Both the position numbers and the translations under genes were made by a program. Source: Acidovorax sp. YS12 (lineage in GTDB: Bacteria > Pseudomonadota > Gammaproteobacteria > Burkholderiales > Burkholderiaceae_C). From it: a stretch of DNA of 64,000 nucleotides. The stretch lies in the NCBI GenBank assembly GCA_021496925.1, contig CP053915.1, positions 1,674,001-1,738,000 on the forward strand. The letters run 5' to 3'. Positions 33,874 through 41,463 of this stretch are shown here, piece by piece. The notes beneath the pieces were generated by a model. That model was not told the origin of the DNA. It saw only the letters and a list, made by a program, of their open reading frames with translations, and searched no databases. Within the stretch, counting starts at the first letter, position 1; each line of letters starts with the position of its first letter.

Positions 33874-34101
33874 TCAGTCCTCCTGGCGCCGGATCCAGCG
33901 GCGGCCGCTGTCCGTCAGGGCGAACTGGCCTTGCGCGGTCTTGGTGATGCAGCCGTGATCCACCAGCCGCCCGGACAGGTGCTGCTTGAGCGCCTCGGGC
34001 ATGCCCATGGGCTGGCCCAGTTCCAGGTGCTTGAGCGTGGCCAGCTCGTCCACGGTGGGCTCGAAAACGGGCGCGTGGTACAGGGGTTGTGCGGTGGCCA
34101 T
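33874..34101 (-). CDS. Small conserved-looking protein of unknown function
   Basis: 75 residues with a strong AAGGAGGA ribosome site before the ATG at 34101. It has a helical N-terminus (PTVDELATLKHLELGQPMGMPEALKQHLSGRLVDHG) and a short beta-hairpin-like end (CITKTAQGQFALTDSGRRWIRRQED). The ALTDSGRRWI ending is what many winged-helix proteins use as their wing, so a small DNA-binding fold is possible. There are no Cys pairs or membrane segments. It stands between tRNA-Leu and the photolyase gene; no function can be assigned. Confidence 0.7.
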   Translation of the reverse strand: MATAQPLYHAPVFEPTVDELATLKHLELGQPMGMPEALKQHLSGRLVDHGCITKTAQGQFALTDSGRRWIRRQED

Positions 34102-34239
34102 GGCGTGTCCTCCTTGCTGTGTGATGGGTAACGGAGACAGCGTATGCCTGTCGGATGCAAAGCGCAATCGGCCGCGCCCCCGGTGCGCGCCCGTGCGGCA
34201 GCCCCGGGGCCGTTCGCCATCGGCACAAGATGTGCCATG

Positions 34240-34290
34240 AAAATGGGCTCCAGCGCTTATGCAGCAAGCGCCAGCAGCTATCAATACGAA
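34240..34290. repeat. Family 1 dispersed inverted repeat, copy 8
   Basis: GGGCTCCAGCGCTTATG and CAGCAAGCGCCAGCAGCTAT, in the 212-bp gap before the photolyase stop codon. The rest of that gap shows no gene or promoter I can support. Confidence 0.65.
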
Positions 34291-34313
34291 AGCACCCGCG
34301 GCCCGCGCGGCGT

Positions 34314-35777
34314 TCACGCCCGGGCGTCCGCGCCGAGGAAGTGAAAGCGCATCAGCGTGCGCTCGCGCGCGCTGGCGTGGTCCACCACCGGCAGCGGGTA
34401 GTCCTGGCCCAGGCGCAGCCCGCAGGCCTGCAGCTCCAGCGGTTTCATGGCCGCGGGGAAGTGAATGTGCGCGTCGGGCACCTGCGCCAGCTCGGGCAGG
34501 TAGCGGCGGATGAACGCACCGCCGGGGTCGAACTTCTGCGACTGCGTGACCGGGTTGAAGATGCGGAACCAGGGCTGCGCGTCGCAGCCGGTGGAGGCGG
34601 CCCACTGCCAGCCGCCGTTGTTGGCGGCCAGGTCGTAGTCGTTCAGGTGCTCGGCGAAGTAGCGCTCGCCCCGGCGCCAGTCGATGCCCAGGTCCTTGGT
34701 CAGAAAGCTGGCCACCACCATGCGCAGGCGGTTGTGCATGTAGCCGGTCTGCCGCAGTTGGCGCATGGCCGCGTCCACCAGCGGGTAGCCGGTGCGCGCC
34801 TCGCACCAGGCCTGCCAGAGCTCCGGCGCGTCGTCCCACTGCACGCGGTCGTACGCGGGCCGGAACGACTGCGTGACGACGTGCGGGTGGTGCCACAGGA
34901 TCATGAAGTAGAAGTCGCGCCACGCCAGTTCGGACAGCCATGCCTGCGCGCCCGCGCAGCCCTGGGCGGCCTGCCGGGCCGCCAGGTCCGCCAGCTGGCG
35001 GATGGACACGGTACCGAAGCGCAGGTGCACCGACAGGTAGGACACCCCCTTGCGCCCCGGATAGTCGCGTGCCGCGTGGTACGCCGCCATGCGCGGCGCG
35101 AAGTCCCGCAGCAGCCGCTGGGCGCCCTGCATGCCGGCGGGCAGGGGCAGCGCCCCGGGGTCGGCCAGCGCGAAGCCCAGGCGGGCCAGCGATGGCAGCG
35201 TCTCGCCCGGCGGCGGCGCGGCCAGGTGCCTGGCGTGGCGCTCCACCGGATACGGCGTGCGCTGGAAGGCGTCGAGCCTGTCCAGCCAGGCGCGCTTGTA
35301 GGGCGTGAACACGCTGTAGGGCTGGCCCTGGCGGGTCAGCACCTCGTCGCGTTCGAGCAGCACCTGGTCCTTGTAGTCGCTGAAGGCGATGCCCTCGGCG
35401 CGCAGGGCCTCGGCCACGTGCCGGTCGCGGGCGATGGCCTCGGGCTCGTAGTCGCGGTTGGCCAGCACCTCGCGCACGCCCAGGGTGCGCGCGAGCTGCA
35501 CGATGCATTCGCGCGCCGGGCCATGGCGCACGATCAGCCCGCCGCCGGGCGCGCCGCTGCGCGCGGCGAGCTGGCGCAGGCCCTCGTCCAGCGCCTGCAC
35601 GCTGGCATGGATGAACGCCACGCGCCGGTCGCCGCGGCTGGGCAGCGCATCCAGGATGCCGGTGTCGAAGACGAAGGCGCAGTACACCCGCCCGTAGCGG
35701 CGCAGCGCGTGGTACAGGGCGGCGTGGTCGTCGCAGCGCAGGTCGCGCCGCATCCACACCAGGGCGCTGGCGGCCAT
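34314..35777 (-). CDS. phrB: Deoxyribodipyrimidine photolyase (DNA photolyase)
   Basis: 487 residues, full length. It uses light and FAD to split UV pyrimidine dimers. The N-terminal antenna domain starts ALVWMRRDLRCDDHAALYHAL. The FAD-binding C-terminal domain has SYLSVHLRFGTVSIRQL, WLSELAWRDFYFMILWHHPHV, TGYPLVDAAMRQLRQTGYMHNRLRMVVASFL and DYDLAANNGGWQWAASTGCDAQPWFRIFNP (all hallmark stretches; the electron-relay Trp residues are present). The ATG at 35777 is 5 bp from the GST gene stop, so the two are probably co-transcribed. Confidence 0.95.
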   Translation of the reverse strand: MAASALVWMRRDLRCDDHAALYHALRRYGRVYCAFVFDTGILDALPSRGDRRVAFIHASVQALDEGLRQLAARSGAPGGGLIVRHGPARECIVQLARTLGVREVLANRDYEPEAIARDRHVAEALRAEGIAFSDYKDQVLLERDEVLTRQGQPYSVFTPYKRAWLDRLDAFQRTPYPVERHARHLAAPPPGETLPSLARLGFALADPGALPLPAGMQGAQRLLRDFAPRMAAYHAARDYPGRKGVSYLSVHLRFGTVSIRQLADLAARQAAQGCAGAQAWLSELAWRDFYFMILWHHPHVVTQSFRPAYDRVQWDDAPELWQAWCEARTGYPLVDAAMRQLRQTGYMHNRLRMVVASFLTKDLGIDWRRGERYFAEHLNDYDLAANNGGWQWAASTGCDAQPWFRIFNPVTQSQKFDPGGAFIRRYLPELAQVPDAHIHFPAAMKPLELQACGLRLGQDYPLPVVDHASARERTLMRFHFLGADARA

Positions 35778-35782
35778 CGGGC

Positions 35783-36472
35783 TCAAGCCTGCATCACCAC
35801 GGGGCCGCCCTTGTCCAGCGCGCGCTGGTAGGCGGGCCTGCCGTGCATGCGCTGGCGGTAGGCCCGCAGATGGGGCCAGGCGGCCTCGTCGCCGCCGCGC
35901 GCCAGCGCGGCTTCGACGGCGAAGCTCATCTGGAAGTCGGCCATGCTCAGGTGCTCGCCGGCGAACCAGCGGTGCCGCGCCAGGTGTTCCTCCATGAACG
36001 CCAGCGCGGCCTGCACGTTGGGGCGGATGAGCTTGTGCTGCACCTTGCCGCACAGCGCGCGCGCCACCGGGCGCACGAAGAACGGCATGGGCTGGCGCGG
36101 GATGGTGTCGAACACCAGCTTCATGACCAGCCAGTTCATCAGCGAGCCCTCGGCGTAGTGCATCCAGAAGCGGCACTGGCGGTGCTCCGGCGTGCCGCGC
36201 GCGGGCTCCAGGTACGCCAGTTCGGCGGGCGCCTGCGCGCCGTAGCGCTCGGCCAGGTACTCGATGATGGCGCCGGATTCGGCCACCACCTCGCCGCCGT
36301 CGGTGACGACCGGCGACTTGCCCAGCGGGTGCACCTGCTTGAGCGCTGGCGGCGCCAGCTTCGTGGCGGGGTCGCGCGCGTAGCGGCGGATGTCGTACGG
36401 CACGCCCAGCTCCTCAAGCAGCCACAGGATGCGCTGGGAGCGCGATGTTTCAAGATGGTGAACGGTCAGCAT
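35783..36472 (-). CDS. Glutathione S-transferase
   Basis: 229 residues. The thioredoxin-like N-domain begins LTVHHLETSRSQRILWLLEELGVPYDI (the SR motif for glutathione activation) and contains the GKSPVVTDGGEVVAESGAIIEYL cis-Pro/ES motif. The C-terminal helical domain has WFAGEHLSMADFQMSFAVEAA (N-capping SMADF). It belongs to a beta-proteobacterial GST group of unassigned substrate and lies directly upstream of phrB. A role in oxidative or xenobiotic stress is likely. Confidence 0.9.
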   Translation of the reverse strand: MLTVHHLETSRSQRILWLLEELGVPYDIRRYARDPATKLAPPALKQVHPLGKSPVVTDGGEVVAESGAIIEYLAERYGAQAPAELAYLEPARGTPEHRQCRFWMHYAEGSLMNWLVMKLVFDTIPRQPMPFFVRPVARALCGKVQHKLIRPNVQAALAFMEEHLARHRWFAGEHLSMADFQMSFAVEAALARGGDEAAWPHLRAYRQRMHGRPAYQRALDKGGPVVMQA

Positions 36473-36517
36473 GGGGTGGCATGGTAGTGGCGCCGCGCCA
36501 TTCGCGCTGGCGCCCGG

Positions 36518-37423
36518 CTACACGCCCTGCGCCGCCGCCATCTCGCCCAGCCACCGGGCGAACGCTGCGAGCACCGGCGGCTGCGGCTGCGCAGGACTGA
36601 CCAGGTAGTAGCCGCGCTCGCCGCGCAGCGGCCGGGCGCAGGCCACCACCAGGTCGCCGCGCGCCAGCTCGGCCTCGATGAGCAGCGGCGGGATCAGCGC
36701 CACGCCCAGGCCGTGCGCGGCGGCGGCAGCAGTCATGGAAAACAGCTCGTAGCGCGGCCCGTCGAGCGCGCGCGCCACGCCCGCCACCCCCATGGCGTCG
36801 AACCACTGCTGCCAGCCATAGGGCCGCGTGCTCTGCTGCAGCAGCGGCAGGCGTGCCAGGGCCTGCGGCGCCACGCCCCCGGGGGGCAGCAGGCGCGGGC
36901 TGCACACCGGCACCACGTCCTCCTGCAGCAGCAGTTGCGCCTGCACGCCGGGCCAGTTGGCCACCTGCTCGGGCGTGCCGGCGTACAGCGCGGCGTCGAA
37001 CGCGGAGTCGGCGAACAGGAAGGGGCGCGTGCGCGTCTCGATGTGCACCACGATCTCGGGGTGGCGCGCGGCCAGCAGCGGCAGGCGCGGAATCAGCCAG
37101 CGCGTGGCGAACGTGGGCACCGCCGCCAGCGACAGCGCGCCGCCGTGGCCCTGGTGCGCCATCACGTCGAGCGTGCCCTGCTCCAGCGCCTGCAGCCAGC
37201 GCGCCACCTGGCGCCCGTAGTGGCGCCCGGCGGGCGTGAGCACCACGCCATGGCGCGTGCGGCGGAACAGTTGCACGCCCAGTTGCTCCTCCAGCGCCAG
37301 GATCTGGCGCGACACGGCGCTCTGCGTCAGCGCCAGCTCCTGCGCGGCGCGCGTGTAGCTCTCGTGCCGCGCGGCGGCGTCGAAACAGGCCAGGGCCTGG
37401 GTGGAGGGCAAATGGCGGCGCAT
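36518..37423 (-). CDS. LysR-family regulator, GcvA/GcdR-like, of the glutaryl-CoA genes
   Basis: 301 residues. The N-terminal HTH is SYTRAAQELALTQSAVSRQILALEEQLGVQLFRRT (about 22-56), in the GcvA style (LPSTQALACFDAAARH). The effector domain follows. It is divergent from gcdH across 128 bp, the usual arrangement for an activator of glutarate degradation. The inducer would be glutarate or a related compound (inference). No clear T-N11-A palindrome could be settled in the gap. Confidence 0.88.
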   Translation of the reverse strand: MRRHLPSTQALACFDAAARHESYTRAAQELALTQSAVSRQILALEEQLGVQLFRRTRHGVVLTPAGRHYGRQVARWLQALEQGTLDVMAHQGHGGALSLAAVPTFATRWLIPRLPLLAARHPEIVVHIETRTRPFLFADSAFDAALYAGTPEQVANWPGVQAQLLLQEDVVPVCSPRLLPPGGVAPQALARLPLLQQSTRPYGWQQWFDAMGVAGVARALDGPRYELFSMTAAAAAHGLGVALIPPLLIEAELARGDLVVACARPLRGERGYYLVSPAQPQPPVLAAFARWLGEMAAAQGV

Positions 37424-37479
37424 GCGCGCACTCTACCCCATACATTCCCAAAACGCATTTCTGGATGCCAACTACGCGC

Positions 37480-37509
37480 TTGCCACTCCTAGGGTCGCTG
37501 CCCTACGAT
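37480..37509 (+). promoter_or_regulatory. Probable promoter of the glutaryl-CoA dehydrogenase gene
   Basis: TTGCCA (37480-37485), an 18-nt spacer and TACGAT (37504-37509), 43 bp upstream of the ATG, in the LysR/gcdH divergent gap. Confidence 0.5.
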
Positions 37510-37551
37510 GCGCGCATTCCGCATGTATTCTTTTTTGCCCTGGAGACACCG

Positions 37552-38748
37552 ATGGCCCACGCCCCCTTCCGCTGGGAAGACCCGTTCCTGCTCGACCAGC
37601 AACTCAGCGCCGACGAGCGCGCCATCCGCGACGCCGCCGCCGCCTACTGCCAGGACCAGCTCGCCCCGCGCGTGCAAGACATGTTCCGCCATGAAACAAC
37701 CGACGTGTCCATCTTCCGCGAGATGGGCGCCCTCGGCCTGCTCGGGCCCACCATTCCCGAGGCCTATGGCGGCGCGGGCCTGAATTACGTCAGCTACGGC
37801 CTGATCGCGCGCGAGATCGAGCGCGTGGATTCAGGCTACCGCTCCATGGCCAGCGTACAGTCGTCTCTGGTGATGGTGCCGATCCATGCCTTCGGCACCG
37901 AGGCGCAGAAGCAGAAGTACCTGCCCCCATTGGCTTCGGGCGCGTTCATCGGCTGCTTCGGCCTGACGGAGCCCGACCATGGCTCGGACCCCGGCTCCAT
38001 GGCGACGCGGGCCACCAAGGTGGCTGGCGGCTACAAGCTCAAGGGCAGCAAGATGTGGATCACCAATTCGCCGGTGGCGGATGTGTTCGTGGTCTGGGCC
38101 AAGGAAGTGTCCGAAGGCGGCGCCGTGGGCCCGATCCGCGGCTTCATCCTGGACAAGGGCATGAAGGGCCTGAGCGCCCCCGCCATCCACGGCAAGGTGG
38201 GGCTGCGCGCTTCCATCACCGGCGAGATCGTCATGGACGATGTGTTCGTGCCCGAGGAGAACGCCTTCCCCGAGGTGCGCGGCCTCAAGGGGCCGTTCAC
38301 CTGCCTGAACAGCGCGCGCTTCGGCATTGCCTGGGGCGCCATGGGCGCGGCCGAGTTCTGCTGGCATACGGCGCGCCAGTACACGCTGGACCGCCAGCAG
38401 TTCGGCCGCCCGCTGGCGGCCAACCAGCTCGTGCAGAAGAAGCTGGCGGACATGCAGACCGAGATCACCCTGGGCCTGCAGGCCGCGCTGCGCGTGGGCC
38501 GCATGAAGGACGAGCACCAGAACGTGGTGGAGATCACTTCGCTCATCAAGCGCAACAACTGCGGCAAGGCGCTGGACATCGCCCGCCTGGCGCGCGACAT
38601 GCTCGGCGGCAACGGCATCAGCGACGAGTTCGGCGTGGCGCGCCATCTGGTGAACCTGGAGGTGGTCAACACCTACGAGGGCACGCACGATGTGCATGCG
38701 CTCATCCTGGGGCGCGCGCAGACGGGCATCCCGGCTTTCGCCAACTAG
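37552..38748 (+). CDS. gcdH: Glutaryl-CoA dehydrogenase
   Basis: 398 residues; ATG at 37552 after TGGAGACACCG. It oxidises and decarboxylates glutaryl-CoA to crotonyl-CoA with FAD, in lysine, tryptophan and glutarate breakdown. Acyl-CoA dehydrogenase motifs: GCFGLTEPDHGSDPGSM (about 142-158), KMWITNSPVADVFVVWAK, and the catalytic Glu in NTYEGTHDVHALILGRA (about 371). The EGTHDVHALILG ending is characteristic of GCDH rather than of short-chain enzymes. It is next to a CoA-transferase gene that would supply glutaryl-CoA. Confidence 0.95.
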   Translation: MAHAPFRWEDPFLLDQQLSADERAIRDAAAAYCQDQLAPRVQDMFRHETTDVSIFREMGALGLLGPTIPEAYGGAGLNYVSYGLIAREIERVDSGYRSMASVQSSLVMVPIHAFGTEAQKQKYLPPLASGAFIGCFGLTEPDHGSDPGSMATRATKVAGGYKLKGSKMWITNSPVADVFVVWAKEVSEGGAVGPIRGFILDKGMKGLSAPAIHGKVGLRASITGEIVMDDVFVPEENAFPEVRGLKGPFTCLNSARFGIAWGAMGAAEFCWHTARQYTLDRQQFGRPLAANQLVQKKLADMQTEITLGLQAALRVGRMKDEHQNVVEITSLIKRNNCGKALDIARLARDMLGGNGISDEFGVARHLVNLEVVNTYEGTHDVHALILGRAQTGIPAFAN

Positions 38749-38760
38749 ACGGAGCTGATA

Positions 38761-38869
38761 CAGCGCTCCTGAAAAATGAGCTGCCAGCGCTTGCCACAAG
38801 CCATTTTCGGCATTAAACATACATGAAAGTGGCGAATGGCAAGCGCAAGCAGCTCCTGATTGAATAGCA
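38761..38869. repeat. Family 1 repeat, copy 9 (duplicated arms)
   Basis: GAGCTGCCAGCGCTTGCCACAAG and GGCAAGCGCAAGCAGCTCC are separated by about 50 bp of AT-rich DNA (CATTAAACATACATGAAAG). It fills the 125-bp gap between gcdH and the CoA-transferase gene. Confidence 0.7.
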
Positions 38870-38873
38870 AGCC

Positions 38874-40136
38874 ATGACCCCTCCCCCCACGGCGCCCGGC
38901 GCCCTCGCGGGCATCAAGGTGCTCGATCTCTCGCGCGTGCTGGCCGGCCCCTGGTGCACGCAGCAACTGGCCGACCTGGGGGCCGACGTGGTCAAGGTCG
39001 AGCGCCCCGGCAGCGGCGACGACACGCGCCACTGGGGCCCGCCCTTCCTGCACGACGCAGCGGGCCAGCCCACGGCCGAGGCCAGCTACTACAGCGCCTG
39101 CAACCGCAACAAGCGCTCCATCACCGTGGACATGGCGCACCCCGAGGGCCAGGCACTGCTGCGGCGCATGGCGCTGCAGGCCGACGTGGTGGTGGAGAAC
39201 TTCAAGGCCGGCGGCCTGGCGCGCTACGGGCTCGACGACGCCAGCCTGCGGCCGCACAACCCGCGCCTGGTGTACTGCTCCATCACCGGCTTCGGGCAGG
39301 ACGGGCCCTATGCCGGGCGCGCGGGCTACGACCTGATGGTGCAGGCCCTGTGCGGCCTCATGAGCATCACCGGCCATGCCGACGGCGAGCCCGGCGGCGG
39401 CCCGCTGCGCGCGGGCGTGGCCGTCATCGACCTGTTCACCGGCCTGTACGCCAGCAACGCCATCCTGGCCGCGCTGCACGCGCGCCAGGCCAGCGGCCAG
39501 GGCCAGTACATCGACATGGCGCTGCTCGACACCGGCATGGCCTTGCTGGCCAACCAGGCGGCGGGCTATCTGGCCACCGGCCAGGCGCCGCAGCGCATGG
39601 GCAACGCCCACCCCAGCCTGGCGCCCTACCAGGACCTGCGCACGCGCGACGGCCACGTGCTGCTGGCCATCGGCAACGACGGGCAGTTCGCGCGCTTTTG
39701 CGCCGCGGCCGGCCACCCCGAATGGGCCGAAGACCCGCGCTTCGCCACCAACACCGCGCGCGTGCGCCACCGCGACGCGCTGCTGGCCTGCATGGCGCCG
39801 GTGCTGCAGGCCCGCACCAGCGCCGAGTGGATCGCGCTGCTGCAGGACAAGGCCGTGCCCTGCGGGCCCATCAACACCATCGCCCAGGCCTTCGACGACC
39901 CGCAGGTGCGCGCCCGCGGCCTGCGCCTGGAGCTGCCGCGCTGGCGCGCGCACGAGGCCCCCGGCAGCGGCCCGGCGCGCATCGCCGGCGTGGCCAGCCC
40001 CATGCGCCTGTCGGCCACGCCCGTGGCCTACCGCAACGCGCCCCCGGCCCTGGGCCAGCACACCGACGAAGTGCTGCGCGAGCTGGGGCTCGATGCCGGC
40101 GCCATCGCCGCGCTGCGCGCCAGCGGCGCGCTGTAG
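38874..40136 (+). CDS. Family III CoA-transferase (CaiB/BaiF), probably succinyl-CoA:glutarate CoA-transferase
   Basis: 420 residues. The N-terminus GIKVLDLSRVLAGPWCTQQLADLGADVVKVE is the family hallmark (LSRVLAGPW, GADVIKVE). The catalytic Asp is in GQYIDMALLDTGMA (about residue 215), with the second CoA-binding segment in NAHPSLAPYQDLRTRDG. It is next to gcdH and probably activates glutarate with succinyl-CoA (GcdG-like). The ATG at 38874 follows a family 1 repeat; no strong ribosome site is visible (GCAAGCC). Substrate by context only. Confidence 0.85.
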   Translation: MTPPPTAPGALAGIKVLDLSRVLAGPWCTQQLADLGADVVKVERPGSGDDTRHWGPPFLHDAAGQPTAEASYYSACNRNKRSITVDMAHPEGQALLRRMALQADVVVENFKAGGLARYGLDDASLRPHNPRLVYCSITGFGQDGPYAGRAGYDLMVQALCGLMSITGHADGEPGGGPLRAGVAVIDLFTGLYASNAILAALHARQASGQGQYIDMALLDTGMALLANQAAGYLATGQAPQRMGNAHPSLAPYQDLRTRDGHVLLAIGNDGQFARFCAAAGHPEWAEDPRFATNTARVRHRDALLACMAPVLQARTSAEWIALLQDKAVPCGPINTIAQAFDDPQVRARGLRLELPRWRAHEAPGSGPARIAGVASPMRLSATPVAYRNAPPALGQHTDEVLRELGLDAGAIAALRASGAL

Positions 40137-40247
40137 GGCCGGGGCATGTGAACCAAAACCGGCCCTGGCGCGTCATAGTGGTTGCGGGTATGCGATGTTC
40201 GTGCCACCCTGCGCAGCACCCGCCGAACAAAAAAGATGGAAAGCGCC

Positions 40248-40457
40248 ATGCCCACCCCCTTCACCCGCCCCCTGGTTCTGCTGCTGGCGCTGGCCGCCGG
40301 CGGCTGCGCCTCGGCCCCTGCCCAGCCCCCCGCGCCCGCGGCCCCCGCGTCGGCCCCGGCCCCTGGCGAGCAACCGCCGCGCCGCTTCGGCCCGCCCGGC
40401 GAGCGCACCGACCCAGGCCAACGCCCGCCGCCGTTCGACTGGAAGACATCGAAATGA
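40248..40457 (+). CDS. Small proline-rich lipoprotein
   Basis: 69 residues from the ATG at 40248, which has GGAAAG 4 bp upstream; an ATG at 40236 is the alternative. The N-terminus TRPLVLLLALAAGGC is a lipoprotein signal with the lipobox AAGGC (Cys at about 20). The mature part is low-complexity Pro/Ala (QPPAPAAPASAPAPGEQPPRRFGPPGERT) with no recognisable domain. It would be an outer or inner membrane lipoprotein of unknown role. Its stop codon abuts a family 2 structured repeat. Confidence 0.65.
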   Translation: MPTPFTRPLVLLLALAAGGCASAPAQPPAPAAPASAPAPGEQPPRRFGPPGERTDPGQRPPPFDWKTSK

Positions 40458-40590
40458 CCCCCCTGCGTCGCTTCGCGCCTTCCCCCCGCTCTCGCCACGC
40501 TGCGCGTGGCGGGCAGGGGGACGCCGCCAGCGCGGCGGGGCGGCCCTTGCGCGGCGTCCGCTGGCCTGGGCTGCGCCAGTTTCATGGGCC
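40458..40590 (+). repeat. Family 2 structured repeat, copy B
   Basis: CCCCCTGCG, an imperfect P1 (CGTCGC-TTC-GCGCCT), CCCCCC, P2 GCCACG/CGTGGC at 40494-40499/40505-40510 with loop CTGCG, GGGGGA, then P3 GACGCCGC/GCGGCGTC at 40520-40527/40551-40558. It lies between the small lipoprotein and the DUF4124 protein. Confidence 0.75.
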
Positions 40591-40622
40591 GTGGGGGGCG
40601 CGCGGCGCCATGGAGAGCTGAG

Positions 40623-41267
40623 ATGCCCTCCCGCGCCCCCGTCCTGACCGCCTGCCTGGCCGCCTGCGCAGTGCTGGCCAGCCTGGGCGCACCGGCCCAG
40701 GTGCTGCGCTGCACCGACCCGCGCACCGGCAAGGTCACCTACACCGATGGCGAATGCACCAGCGACAGCCAGGCGCTGGAGGTCGAGCCGCGCAAGACGC
40801 CCGAGGCGCTGCGCGCCGAGCGCGAGCAGGCCGCCGAGGCCATCGCGCGCAAGCAGCAGCGCCAGCAGGCCGAGGCCGCAGAGCGCCAGCGCGAGGCCGA
40901 ACTGCAGCGCGCCGCGCGCGCCACGAGCGCGGCCCAACCCTTCGACTACACGCAGTCGGCCGCCTGCCTGCAGTCGCGCCAGGAGGTCGACCGCGCGCTC
41001 GGCCGCCTGTCCTCCGGCAGCGACCAGGAGCAATTGCGCCTGCAGGCCCTGCAGCGCCAGATGGACCTGGACTGCCTGGGCCCCGAGCGCTTCGCCGAGA
41101 TCGAGCGCACCCGGGCGCTGCAGCCCGCCGCGCCCGTGGTGGTGGCGCCGCCCTACCGCCCCCTGCCACGCCCGCCGCACACGCAGCCGCCCCAGCCCGC
41201 GCCGCGCATCACACACTGCAACGTGTTCCGCTGCTACGACGCGCAAGGCGGCACGCATCCGCGGTGA
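40623..41267 (+). CDS. DUF4124-domain envelope protein
   Basis: 214 residues with a signal peptide (APVLTACLAACAVLASLGAPAQ). The DUF4124 segment follows: VLRCTDPRTGKVTYTDGECTSDS (about 28-50), with the conserved Cys pair and the Y-T-D motif. A long Glu/Gln/Ala-rich coiled-coil region (about 60-105) and a Pro-rich tail with CNVFRC end the protein. DUF4124 proteins are widespread periplasmic proteins in Burkholderiales with no assigned role. GGAGAG precedes the ATG. A family 2 repeat lies on each side. Confidence 0.8.
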   Translation: MPSRAPVLTACLAACAVLASLGAPAQVLRCTDPRTGKVTYTDGECTSDSQALEVEPRKTPEALRAEREQAAEAIARKQQRQQAEAAERQREAELQRAARATSAAQPFDYTQSAACLQSRQEVDRALGRLSSGSDQEQLRLQALQRQMDLDCLGPERFAEIERTRALQPAAPVVVAPPYRPLPRPPHTQPPQPAPRITHCNVFRCYDAQGGTHPR

Positions 41268-41275
41268 GAGGAAAC

Positions 41276-41402
41276 ACCCCCTGAGGCGCTTCGCGCCTTC
41301 CCCCTCTCTCTGCGCGCTTCGCGCTCCGGGAGGGGGACGCAGCCCTCGCTGCGGGGCGGCCCTTGCTCGGCTGCCCGCGCCTGGGCCGCGCCGGTTTCAT
41401 GC
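41276..41402 (+). repeat. Family 2 structured repeat, copy C
   Basis: P1 AGGCGC/GCGCCT at 41284-41289/41293-41298. Outer P2 CCCCCTC/GAGGGGG at 41300-41306/41330-41336 encloses GCGCG/CGCGC at 41312-41316/41320-41324. P3 GCAGCC/GGCTGC at 41339-41344/41369-41374. Conserved linkers GGGGGACGC and GCGGGGCGGCCCTTGC are shared with copies A and B. Confidence 0.8.
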
Positions 41403-41417
41403 GCCATGGAAAACTGA

Positions 41418-41456
41418 AACGCTTGCGCACGCCCGCGCCGGCAGCTATCGAAAATG
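41418..41456. repeat. Family 1 dispersed inverted repeat, copy 10 (degenerate)
   Basis: AAACGCTTGCGCACGCCCGCGCCGGCAGCTATCG: only one arm (GGCAGCTAT) and the GCTTGCG core are well kept. It lies just before the GGDEF gene stop. Confidence 0.5.
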
Positions 41457-41463
41457 GAGTGAA